In this document: positions 1 through 6,935 of the stretch, one piece after another
How positions within the stretch are numbered: position 1 is the stretch's first letter
Layout: each line of letters opens with the position of its first letter
NCBI GenBank assembly: GCA_964368455.1
Contig: CAYJAZ010000002.1
Span: 101,317-165,316 of the forward strand
From: CAYJAZ01 sp964368455
Lineage (GTDB): Bacteria > Desulfobacterota > Desulfovibrionia > Desulfovibrionales > Desulfovibrionaceae
Direction of reading: 5' to 3'
DNA length: 64,000 bases
Position numbers and translations under genes: made by a program
Notes under the pieces: generated by a model
What the model saw: the letters and a program-made list of their open reading frames with translations, nothing else
Told to the model about the DNA's origin: nothing
Databases searched by the model: none

Positions 1-994
1 TTCTATTTGTACGCTTGAATTTGAAAATAATAGAGAAGTCTATGATTGGATATTAGCGACTTTAAAAGTTTATCAACCACAGCAAATAGAATTTGCCCGT
101 TTACAACTTTCTTATACTGTTTTATCAAAGCGTAAACTTATTCAACTTGTACAAGAGGGGCATGTTTCTTCATGGGACGATCCACGTATGCCAACTATAA
201 GCGGGCTTCGTCGTCGTGGTTTCACTCCTGAAGCAATACGTGAATTTTGTTCACGTATAGGCATTGCACGTGCGGCTGATTCTGTTGTTGACTATGGAAT
301 GCTTGAATTTTGCGTGCGAAATCACTTAAACGAAATCACACCTAGACTTATGGCTGTGCTTGATCCAATTAAGCTTACAATTACAAATTATCCTGAAGAT
401 CAAGTTGAATACTTTGATGCTCCTCTTCATCCAGAAGACGCTTCCTATGGCACAAGAAAAGTTCCTTTTTCAAAACATCTTTATATTGAAAGAGACGACT
501 TTATGCTTGAAGCACCAAAGAAATATTTTAGATTAACACTTGGGCAAGAAGTTCGTTTTCGTTATGCTTATTACCTTACTTGCACAGATATTGTAAAAAA
601 TGAAGCAGGTGAAATAGTTGAAATTCTTTGCACATACGATCCTGAAACAAGAGGCGGAAAAAGCGAAGACAATAGAAAGATAAAGGGTACTATTCATTGG
701 GTAAGTGCGCAACATGCAAAAGAAGTAGAAGTAAGACTATTTGAACAGCTTTTCAGTGTTGAAAATCCAAATTCAACACCAGAAGGCAAAGATTTTCTTG
801 ACTATCTCAACCCAAATTCAGTAAAAACGCTCACAGCATTAGCTGAACCACATCTACTTACATATAAAGTGGGCGATAAAGTGCAATTTGAAAGATTGGC
901 TTATTTTTGTGTAGATAAGGATAGTAAGGACGAAAAACTTGTCTTTAATAGAATTGTCACTCTTAAAGACTCTTGGGCTAAAATGAATAAATAA
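1..994 (+). CDS. glnS: Glutaminyl-tRNA synthetase, 5'-truncated by the window edge
   Basis: Charges tRNA-Gln with glutamine in the cytoplasm. The frame is open from base 2, so the gene begins outside the window and about 330 C-terminal residues are visible. The class I KMSKS-equivalent appears as VLSKRKL, followed by the GlnRS-typical WDDPRMPTISGLRRRG stretch and then the anticodon-binding beta-barrels. An internal ATG at 188 opens a shorter frame but lies inside this conserved block, so it is not the start. The stop is TAA at 992-994. The gene converges on ybeY, and a shared hairpin separates them. Identity is near certain. Confidence 0.95.
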   Translation, partial: SICTLEFENNREVYDWILATLKVYQPQQIEFARLQLSYTVLSKRKLIQLVQEGHVSSWDDPRMPTISGLRRRGFTPEAIREFCSRIGIARAADSVVDYGMLEFCVRNHLNEITPRLMAVLDPIKLTITNYPEDQVEYFDAPLHPEDASYGTRKVPFSKHLYIERDDFMLEAPKKYFRLTLGQEVRFRYAYYLTCTDIVKNEAGEIVEILCTYDPETRGGKSEDNRKIKGTIHWVSAQHAKEVEVRLFEQLFSVENPNSTPEGKDFLDYLNPNSVKTLTALAEPHLLTYKVGDKVQFERLAYFCVDKDSKDEKLVFNRIVTLKDSWAKMNK

Positions 995-1010
995 GCCTAA
1001 AAAACGTAAT

Positions 1011-1059
1011 AAAAAACAAAGCCCTAGACAGAATTAACTACATTCTTCTAGGGCTTTGT
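1011..1059 (-). terminator. Rho-independent terminator of the ybeY transcript
   Basis: A perfect 13-bp inverted repeat (1016-1028 with 1047-1059, ACAAAGCCCTAGA and its complement) is followed on the minus strand by a T-rich tail. The upstream arm overlaps the last codons of ybeY and the ybeY stop falls in the loop. On the plus strand no T-run follows, so it is a weaker terminator for glnS. Confidence 0.7.
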
Positions 1060-1471
1060 TGCAAAAAATATCCATTTCATCTGAATGATCATAGCCTAAT
1101 AAATGTGCAAAGCCATGAATAAGTAATTGCTTTGCATAATCTTTTTCTTCTTGGCCATATAAAAAAGCCTCTCGTTCAAGTGTTTCAAAACTTAAAGCAA
1201 GAGAGCCTATAAAATTAATAGTGTCTACAATATCACTCTTATTTTGCATGAGAGAAGCCTCTTCAGCAACAAAAGAAAGGACATTTGTAGGGGAATTAGA
1301 ATTGAGAAATTCGTGATTGAGTTTTCTACTTTCTTTATCATCACAAATTAAAATTTCAAAGAAAATATCTTCAATTGCATTTAAAGTGCATACTTCATCA
1401 AAAAAAAGCTGACATTCTTCTTTTGTGATAGGCATTTTTTGCCACAAGCCTTTAAATTCGATTTTTGGCAT
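1034..1471 (-). CDS. ybeY: YbeY, rRNA maturation metallo-endoribonuclease
   Basis: YbeY-family proteins are metal-dependent endoribonucleases needed for 16S rRNA 3' maturation and ribosome quality control. The 145-residue protein carries the metal motif HGFAHLLGYDH (His119, His123, His129) and a TNVLSF stretch at 62-67 like the family TDVLSF motif. It starts 12 nt after the upstream orphan gene and is probably co-transcribed. The ribosome-binding site before ATG 1471 is weak. A second ATG 12 codons in has an AAGG 13 nt upstream, so the start is uncertain. Confidence 0.9.
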   Translation of the reverse strand: MPKIEFKGLWQKMPITKEECQLFFDEVCTLNAIEDIFFEILICDDKESRKLNHEFLNSNSPTNVLSFVAEEASLMQNKSDIVDTINFIGSLALSFETLEREAFLYGQEEKDYAKQLLIHGFAHLLGYDHSDEMDIFCNKALEECS

Positions 1472-1483
1472 ACAAAAGATGGA

Positions 1484-1906
1484 TTAATATTCTTTGATAT
1501 ATGCGTCTAAATCATCTGCTGAAACAGAACGGCTCACCCAAAATGCAGAAGCCCAAATCATAAGTGCTGTGACTTGAGTGTCGTCTAATTTCTTGAGTTT
1601 TGCTTCTAAGGAAGATCGAGAGCAAGAATACTTTTCGTGTAGATTATTTAATTCGCAAGCATCTGCAACTCTTAATAAAAGATAGGAAAGACGAGTTTGT
1701 TCTGGTGCAAGGCGTAAATCCTTATGCACTGCAACAATTGTCTTAAGTTCTGCTGAAGAAAAATTTTGCTTAATTGAGCCAATTGCCCTAAAAAAAATGT
1801 CAACAGCCCATGGCAAAATAAATTCAGCACCAGCACTCTTTGTGCGGAAATAATCCTTTAACCATTTTTCTTGTTCACTATTGATTCGTGCAGCTACTTG
1901 TGGCAT
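1484..1906 (-). CDS. Conserved-looking hypothetical protein, 140 aa
   Basis: Not recognised. A 140-residue, mostly helical, soluble protein with no signal peptide, no membrane segment and no obvious catalytic motif. AAGGA lies 7 nt before ATG 1906, supporting the start. It precedes ybeY by 12 nt, so the two likely form an operon. Two cysteines (in ACEL and SCSR) are too far apart to suggest a metal site. Coding status is supported by the clean RBS and absence of low-complexity sequence. Confidence 0.7.
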   Translation of the reverse strand: MPQVAARINSEQEKWLKDYFRTKSAGAEFILPWAVDIFFRAIGSIKQNFSSAELKTIVAVHKDLRLAPEQTRLSYLLLRVADACELNNLHEKYSCSRSSLEAKLKKLDDTQVTALMIWASAFWVSRSVSADDLDAYIKEY

Positions 1907-2135
1907 AATAGTTCCTTTTTTTTAGGAATTTTTGTTGAAAAAATTGCCAAATGAAAATAAAAAAATGGCAAATTTAATCAATAACAACTCCTTGTTAGCA
2001 TAGGTAGAGAAAAAAGACAAGAGTTTTTCTAGACTTTTTTTAAAAAATGTTGTGAAAAATACTTTCTTCTTATTTTTTTCTTTTATAAAATTCCTTTTAA
2101 CTTTTAAATTTTCAATAAAATCAAAATATTATCAA

Positions 2136-2609
2136 TTATTGAATTGGGCATAATGTTCTTTTGTTTTTTAAAAATTCTTTAAAATCTTCAATCATCTTAC
2201 CATGATCAAAGCAGAGTTTTTCAGGCAGATTATCAAGAGCATAAAAATTTGCTTTTTTTGCATCATCGCCTGCCATAAGTGAATTGCTGTCTATTGCTTT
2301 TGCCACAAAACAAACAGTCATTGTATGAAAGCGTGGATCTCTTTCAGGTTTTGAATAGACGCCAAGTATGCCGAGAAGCTCAATATCGAGATTTGTTTCT
2401 TCTTTCATTTCTCTTATTGCTGCTTCTTCAACGCTTTCGCCCACATCAACAAAGCCGCCAGGCAAAGCGAAACCTAGAGGAATATTCGCTCTTTCGATAA
2501 GCACTATTCCTTTATCCTCGTCATAAATGATAGCATCTGCTGTTGGCGATGGATTGTCATGTTTTCTGACTTGTGTCGAACATTTTGGACAAAGAAGCGG
2601 TTTTTGCAT
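2136..2609 (-). CDS. Nudix hydrolase with N-terminal CxxC
   Basis: Nudix proteins hydrolyse nucleoside diphosphates linked to another moiety (NTPs, ADP-ribose, NADH). The Nudix box lies at about residues 52-74 (GFVDVGE, then REMKEET), with the usual Gly of the final EExGU replaced by Asn. A single CPKC knuckle sits at residues 7-10; NADH-pyrophosphatase-type relatives normally have a second CxxC, not seen here. I chose ATG 2609 over ATG 2624 because AAAGG lies 7 nt upstream of it, inside the longer frame. The substrate cannot be told from sequence. Confidence 0.88.
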   Translation of the reverse strand: MQKPLLCPKCSTQVRKHDNPSPTADAIIYDEDKGIVLIERANIPLGFALPGGFVDVGESVEEAAIREMKEETNLDIELLGILGVYSKPERDPRFHTMTVCFVAKAIDSNSLMAGDDAKKANFYALDNLPEKLCFDHGKMIEDFKEFLKNKRTLCPIQ

Positions 2610-2809
2610 ATTCCAACCTTTCATCGTTTATTAAATTTAATAAAGTCTTTTTGTGTAAGCTCCTAAAAACTATTAACTTAAAACTCTTAAGACTTTTTTA
2701 CAAGAAATATATGTTTTTGTCAAAAGAAAGTGTATATTTTTTCTTGGCTTTGTTTAGAAGTGTTTTTCAAGCTTTGGAATTGCCTGTTTTTTCAATGAAT
2801 ATTTGTTAG

Positions 2810-3067
2810 TTAAGCTTTGTGAGCTGTGATAATTGTAAAAGAGCTAGAATGAATAGTGAGAACGCAATCGTCAAAGCAAATATAATAATTTTTTCCTTGT
2901 ATATAGCCAATAAAATTTTCTTCTTTGATTTTCTGTAGACAATAGGGAAGAGCTTCATCAATTGCTATTTGCAAATTTTTTGCTATGCGTTCTTTGCCTA
3001 ATTCAGTTGTTTTTAAGCGATGAACTTGCGTGAGAAAGTAGCTTATGCTTTTTTTGTTTTCTTCCAT
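2810..3067 (-). CDS. DUF3781-like small protein
   Basis: An 85-residue protein with the pattern I associate with DUF3781: TTELGKERIAKNL near residues 20-32, a mid-protein GKNYYICF and a C-terminal TIITAHK. Function of the family is unknown. AAGGA sits 6 nt before ATG 3067. It lies downstream of dsrC on the same strand but the dsrC terminator intervenes, so it may depend on readthrough or its own promoter. Family assignment is from memory and should be checked with a profile search. Confidence 0.7.
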   Translation of the reverse strand: MEENKKSISYFLTQVHRLKTTELGKERIAKNLQIAIDEALPYCLQKIKEENFIGYIQGKNYYICFDDCVLTIHSSSFTIITAHKA

Positions 3068-3095
3068 TGTTTTCCTTTTTTTGCAGAAAGAAATT

Positions 3096-3124
3096 TAAAA
3101 AAAAAGAGCAAGCTTAGAGCTTGC
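3096..3124 (-). terminator. Rho-independent terminator of dsrC
   Basis: A perfect 7-bp stem GCAAGCT/AGCTTGC with a 3-nt loop (3108-3124) is followed on the minus strand by nine T residues. It starts about 24 bases after the dsrC stop. A strong terminator fits a highly expressed single-gene transcript. Confidence 0.85.
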
Positions 3125-3147
3125 CCTTAAAAATCGCATGTTAACGA

Positions 3148-3465
3148 CTATACACAACCAGTTGGTTTAGGAAGGCCAGCCATTTTACAAGCTCCCTTAC
3201 CTGGGCCAGATGGGAATAGTTCATACACTTCTTTCAATTTGAAACCTGTATTTTTAGAAAGAATACGTACCATAGGAGCGATACCATTCTTTTTGTAGTA
3301 GTCTTGTAAGAAGTCAAGAATAATTTGGTGGCCTTCAGTAATGTCAGAAATGCCTTCAGATTCTTTAACATATTCTAACCATTCTGGGCACCAGTCTTCA
3401 AACTTGAGTAAGAAACCGTCTTCATCAACATCAAAATTTTTACCTTTAAATGAAACTTCAGCCAT
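3148..3465 (-). CDS. dsrC: DsrC, sulfur-carrier protein of dissimilatory sulfite reduction
   Basis: DsrC receives the sulfur from sulfite at DsrAB and carries it as a trisulfide that is then reduced at the membrane DsrMKJOP complex. The 105-residue protein has the family C-terminal arm with both redox cysteines, Cys93 and Cys104 (CKMAGLPKPTGCV). The TusE paralogue keeps only the last one, so this is the dissimilatory form. A full AAGGAGG precedes ATG 3465 and a strong terminator follows, consistent with the known high abundance of DsrC. The gene stands alone here, as it often does in Desulfovibrio; dsrAB are not in the window. Confidence 0.96.
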   Translation of the reverse strand: MAEVSFKGKNFDVDEDGFLLKFEDWCPEWLEYVKESEGISDITEGHQIILDFLQDYYKKNGIAPMVRILSKNTGFKLKEVYELFPSGPGKGACKMAGLPKPTGCV

Positions 3466-3606
3466 GAGCGTCCTCCTTGGACAAAAAACTAGTTTTTATT
3501 TATGTTTATCTTATTTTAAAAATAAGATATTCCCAAACAACGTCTTACTATTGCATAGTATGAAAAAAATTGCAAGTGAATTTTAGTACGCTTTGTTCTA
3601 AAAAAT

Positions 3607-4278
3607 TTAGACTTCGTAAACTTTTTCTCTAACCCAATACAATAATTGAAATTCTTTTTTTATAGCCTCAACTAACTTATTTTCATCACTTCTATTCATT
3701 GGCTGTAAGTGTACGTAAACTCTGCGTTTATCCTCTTCATTTCTACATCTTGCAGTTAAAATAGTAATGATATTTGCTCCATGCTTATGCAGAAGATCCA
3801 TAAGAGGCATAGCTGTACCTGGTTCATCGCCAAGCAAGAGAGCTAGTTGCATTCCGCCGTATTTTGAGCCTGTGAGTTCAATATAGATTTTAAAGATGTC
3901 TTTATCTGTGATAAAGCCTTCTAAAATACCCTCTTCATTAACAACAGGCAAAGAGCCAAAGCCTTTTTCATCCATAAGTAGGGCAGCTTTTTCTACCGTT
4001 TCAATAGGAGAAACTACAATAGGATCATGCACCATAATATCTTTTACTTTTATTTCAGATAAAAGATAGTGTAATTCGTGCATGTCTAAGGTAGTAGCTT
4101 TTGATGGAGAAGCGTCTTTTATATCTCTGTCAGAAAGAATACCTACTACTTTATTATTCGCATCTACAACAGGTAAACGCTTAAAGCCATTATCTTTCAA
4201 AAGCTTAGAAGCTTTTAACATAGAAGATTCTGGCATTACTGTAAGCACATCTTTAACCATCCATTCACGTACAAGCAT
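3607..4278 (-). CDS. Two-CBS-domain protein with C-terminal ACT domain (AcuB-like)
   Basis: A 223-residue cytoplasmic regulatory protein. CBS domain 1 spans about residues 7-60 (RLPVVDANNKVVGILSDRDI) and CBS domain 2 about 78-132 (SLPVVNEEGILEGFITDKDI); an ACT-like ligand-binding fold follows at about 142-210. Such proteins sense adenine nucleotides and a small ligand; the target here is unknown. AAGGAG lies 7 nt before ATG 4278. It sits just downstream of the duplicated ychJ 3' end. Confidence 0.88.
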   Translation of the reverse strand: MLVREWMVKDVLTVMPESSMLKASKLLKDNGFKRLPVVDANNKVVGILSDRDIKDASPSKATTLDMHELHYLLSEIKVKDIMVHDPIVVSPIETVEKAALLMDEKGFGSLPVVNEEGILEGFITDKDIFKIYIELTGSKYGGMQLALLLGDEPGTAMPLMDLLHKHGANIITILTARCRNEEDKRRVYVHLQPMNRSDENKLVEAIKKEFQLLYWVREKVYEV

Positions 4279-4445
4279 AAAAACTCCTTAGAATTTTTTA
4301 AAAAGTGTGAGAACAAAATAAGCGTGGTTCTTGTATCGCTCGCTAAAGCCTTAAGCCATACAACATTTTTTATATTTTTTGCCACTACCGCAAGTACAAG
4401 GCTCGTTACGGCCAATTTTTGGGCTTTCACGACTTATTCAGATTT

Positions 4446-4545
4446 NNNNNNNNNNNNNNNNNNNNNNNNNNNNNNNNNNNNNNNNNNNNNNNNNNNNNNN
4501 NNNNNNNNNNNNNNNNNNNNNNNNNNNNNNNNNNNNNNNNNNNNN
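4446..4545. other. Assembly gap of 100 N
   Basis: Exactly 100 N, the usual placeholder for a gap of unknown size. It falls inside the tandem repeat. If the 202-bp period holds, the missing piece corresponds to 4666-4747 of the next copy, 82 bp, or 82 bp plus whole extra units. Confidence 0.95.
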
Positions 4546-4657
4546 TATTCCTCGTTCACGCGTGAAAGCCTTAAGCCATACAACATTTTTTATATTTTTT
4601 ACCACTACCACAAGTACAAGGCTCGTTACGGCCAATTTTTGGGCTTTCACGACTTAT

Positions 4658-4756
4658 TCAGATTTGTTTCGCCACTTTGTGGACGAAACCTCGCTCACAA
4701 GAATCGTGGTTCTTGTCTCGCTCGCTAAAGGCTTTGTTCACGAGGAATATTCCTCG
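4658..4756 (+). repeat. Hairpin repeat element, locus A
   Basis: Hairpin 1 at 4666-4689 pairs GTTTCG with CGAAAC and CCAC with GTGG around a TTT loop, with one bulged A. Hairpin 2 at 4697-4716 pairs ACAAGAA with TTCTTGT. A 16-bp perfect palindrome follows at 4741-4756. The same modules occur at 5464-5548 (reverse) and 33102-33230, with paired base changes in the stems. Confidence 0.75.
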
Positions 4757-4772
4757 TTCACGCGTGAAAGCC

Positions 4773-5261
4773 TTAAGCCATACAACATTTTTTATATTTT
4801 TTGCCACTACCACAAGTACAAGGTTCATTACGGCCAATTTTTGGGCTTTCACGGCGTATTGGCTCACTTCCGTGTATAACACCTTCAACATAATACCATT
4901 TTCCATCTTCTTTACGGAAAAAAGCATCTTCTGTGAGATCTTGTGGAATATTATTTACTGAATATCTCGCACAAAAAGAAACAGTGCCGTCTTCGTCTTC
5001 TGGGCCGCCTTTGCCAGTTTCTAAAATTTCAAGCCCTTCCCAATCAAGAGAGCTAGACCATTTTTCAATATCTTTAACATCAACTTCATCTCTAAATTCA
5101 GGATGAGTGCTTTCATTTAAATAGTCGTATGAACGAGTTGCGTGTGCTGTATAGCGGGCACGCATGAGCTCTTCGGCTGTTAGGGCTTCTTTTGAGCCGT
5201 TAATAATAGCCTGACAACAGCTTTCTAGTTCGTTTTGAGATCCACAAGGACATAAAGACAT
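4773..5261 (-). CDS. ychJ: YchJ-family protein with two SEC-C zinc motifs
   Basis: A 162-residue UPF0225/YchJ protein of unknown biochemical role. It has an N-terminal SEC-C motif (Cys4, Cys6, Cys15, Cys16), a central domain of the NTF2-like fold typical of the family, and a C-terminal SEC-C motif (CTCGSG then KKCC, residues 148-160) like the tail of SecA that binds zinc and SecB. GAGGA lies 6 nt before ATG 5261. The 3' end of the gene is the source or a member of the tandem repeat immediately downstream. Confidence 0.9.
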   Translation of the reverse strand: MSLCPCGSQNELESCCQAIINGSKEALTAEELMRARYTAHATRSYDYLNESTHPEFRDEVDVKDIEKWSSSLDWEGLEILETGKGGPEDEDGTVSFCARYSVNNIPQDLTEDAFFRKEDGKWYYVEGVIHGSEPIRRESPKIGRNEPCTCGSGKKYKKCCMA

Positions 5262-5463
5262 AATTTTTCCTCTTTATACATTATATTATTCATTGAAATT
5301 ATACTTTTCTTGGCTAAAAGTCAAATGCTGTCTAGCTAAGCTCTGAATAAAGAAGTGGAGAAAATCTATCTAAAAATACGAGAGATGAGGGCTTTTGATA
5401 TTGACAATAATACATCATTGCAATTCATGTTTTATCTATTTGAAATTATAGTATAAAAGTGGG

Positions 5464-5548
5464 AGTAGCGAACAAAGGCTTTCACGAGCGAAACAAGAGC
5501 CACACCTCTTGTAAGCATGGTTTCGAGCACAGCGTGCCGAAACAAATT
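5464..5548 (-). repeat. Hairpin repeat element, locus B (inverted)
   Basis: The reverse complement aligns end to end with locus A. Hairpin 1 is at 5520-5543 with stem GTTTCG/CGAAAC and inner stem GCAC/GTGC, where locus A has CCAC/GTGG. Hairpin 2 is at 5493-5512 with ACAAGAG/CTCTTGT, where locus A has ACAAGAA/TTCTTGT. Both stems are kept by compensating changes. The rest of the 5262-5622 gap holds only the cbpA promoter. Confidence 0.75.
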
Positions 5549-5559
5549 AGAATCACGTA

Positions 5560-5588
5560 TTGACAACAAAAACAGTCGAACTTATTTT
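5560..5588 (+). promoter_or_regulatory. Putative sigma-70 promoter of the cbpA-cbpM-clpB operon
   Basis: TTGACA at 5560-5565, 17-bp spacer, TATTTT at 5583-5588. A 12-bp perfect palindrome, GAGTATATACTC, lies just downstream at 5595-5606, between the promoter and the RBS AAGGAG, where a repressor could act. No sigma-32-type or CIRCE sequence was seen. Confidence 0.45.
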
Positions 5589-5622
5589 AAACTAGAGTAT
5601 ATACTCAATAAAGGAGTATTAA

Positions 5623-6564
5623 ATGTCCGTAACATATAAAGATTATTACGAAGTGCTTAACGTTACTCGCACTTCAACAAAAGATGAAATTGCAAAGGCC
5701 TATAAAAAACTTGCAAGAAAATACCATCCTGATCTCAATCAAAACAATGCAGAAGCAGAAGAAAAATTCAAAGAAATCAATGAAGCTTACGAAGTTTTGA
5801 AAGACGATGAAAAAAGAAAGATGTATGATCAATTAGGCCACAACTGGCAGCATGGCCAACAATTTCAAGGCGCACATGGTTTTGACTTTTCTCAATTTGG
5901 AAATGGGCAATTCCAAGGAGGCTCTGGCGACTTTTCTGACTTCTTTGAAATCCTTTTTGGACAAGGCAGAAGACAGTCTGGTGGCTTTGGTGCTGATCCT
6001 TTTGGCGGTTTTCAAGGAAGACAAAGCAGACCAAGAAGAGGCCGAGATATTGAAGCAGAGCTTTCAATTACTTTAGAAGAAGCCGTTCAAGGCGGTGAAA
6101 AACAATTCACTTTAAATAATGGAAAAAACCTAAAAGTTAATCTGCCAAAAGGTGTGAAGAATGGCGGAAAATTACGCTTGAAAGGGCAAGGTGGGCAAGG
6201 AAATCCTGCTGGCGATCTTTATGTGCATTTGCATTATGCAAAACATGCATATTTTGAAGTAGAGAATGATACTATCACATACACTTTAGAGCTCAATCCT
6301 ATTCAAGCAATGTTTGGAACAAAGGCTCAAGTACCTACGCTTGAAGGCAGTGTTGAATTAAATATACCTGCAAATTCAAACACTGGTAGAAAATTACGCC
6401 TTAGAGAAAAAGGACTTGGCACGCCTACGAAAAGAGGCGATTTGATGGTGAAAATTGCTATTGTTTTACCAAAGTTAGAAGAATTAAGCCAAAAAGAACA
6501 AGACTTATGGAAAGAATTACAAGCTGAATACCAAAAAAATCTTTCAGGAGAGGAAAATAACTAA
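5623..6564 (+). CDS. cbpA: CbpA-type DnaJ co-chaperone
   Basis: Class II J-protein that delivers substrates to DnaK and stimulates its ATPase. The J domain occupies residues 6-70 with HPD at 35-37, followed by a Gly/Phe-rich region (about 75-135) and the two C-terminal substrate-binding beta domains from about 140. There is no zinc finger, which distinguishes it from DnaJ. Length 313 matches CbpA. AAGGAG precedes the ATG. Its stop overlaps the next start by one base (TAATG), so it is translationally coupled to the CbpM-like gene. Confidence 0.93.
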   Translation: MSVTYKDYYEVLNVTRTSTKDEIAKAYKKLARKYHPDLNQNNAEAEEKFKEINEAYEVLKDDEKRKMYDQLGHNWQHGQQFQGAHGFDFSQFGNGQFQGGSGDFSDFFEILFGQGRRQSGGFGADPFGGFQGRQSRPRRGRDIEAELSITLEEAVQGGEKQFTLNNGKNLKVNLPKGVKNGGKLRLKGQGGQGNPAGDLYVHLHYAKHAYFEVENDTITYTLELNPIQAMFGTKAQVPTLEGSVELNIPANSNTGRKLRLREKGLGTPTKRGDLMVKIAIVLPKLEELSQKEQDLWKELQAEYQKNLSGEENN

Positions 6565-6893
6565 TGCCAAATGAAAATAACCAATTAAACATTTCAAAGA
6601 AGGATTTTCCTTCAAAATCTCCATTTATTCCTTTTGATGAATTTTTACAACAAGCTGGAATAACACAAGAAAGATATAATGAATTAACAGAAATTGGCTG
6701 GCTTAAGCCTTCACAACAAACATCAAATGCACCCCTTTTTCTACCAAACGATATATATAAAGTAAGAAAATTAGAAAAAATCTCCAAAGATTTTGAAATA
6801 CAAGCACTTCCCTCTGCTATCATTGTTGACTTGCTTGAAAGAGTTGAAAATTTAGAAAAGCAGATTGAGGAATTAAACTCAAGAATAAAATAA
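6564..6893 (+). CDS. cbpM: CbpM-like chaperone modulator
   Basis: A 109-residue protein with a MerR-like helical N-terminal half (FLQQAGITQERYNELTEIGW) and a coiled-coil C-terminus (LERVENLEKQIEELNSR). CbpM binds the J domain of CbpA and blocks its action on DnaK. Overlap with cbpA and the position before clpB support this role. MerR-like regulators such as HspR also sit next to cbpA-like genes, so a DNA-binding heat-shock regulator is the main alternative. Confidence 0.75.
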   Translation: MPNENNQLNISKKDFPSKSPFIPFDEFLQQAGITQERYNELTEIGWLKPSQQTSNAPLFLPNDIYKVRKLEKISKDFEIQALPSAIIVDLLERVENLEKQIEELNSRIK

Positions 6894-6935
6894 AGATTAC
6901 ACGAATAAATAACTCTTGAGAAAAGAGGACAGAAT

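Larger units (their letters stand above)
4321..4772 (+). repeat. Tandem 202-bp repeat carrying copies of the ychJ 3' end
   Basis: The block at 4773-4855 (the last 27 or so codons of ychJ, read on the minus strand) recurs at 4571-4653 and at 4351-4433. Copies 2 and 3 are exactly 202 bp apart. Between them lie hairpin sequences and a 16-bp palindrome at 4741-4756. Copy 1 is interrupted by the run of N. In the copied SEC-C codons all differences between copies are at third positions and silent, yet copies 1 and 2 have an in-frame TGA just upstream and no start codon, so they are not genes. The left edge keeps only part of the spacer (4321-4347). Confidence 0.85.

Noticed and set aside
2573..2809. 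78-residue plus-strand ORF
   Set aside because: Starts inside the Nudix gene on the other strand, no RBS, Phe/Leu-rich translation of AT-rich sequence.
4351..4653. Two extra SEC-C genes
   Set aside because: The copied SEC-C codons are intact but an in-frame TGA lies just upstream and no start codon exists, so they are repeat copies, not genes.
4324..4927. Several ORFs crossing or flanking the N gap
   Set aside because: They run through N or are antisense/out of frame with the ychJ 3' repeats, have no RBS, and change frame relative to the SEC-C codons.
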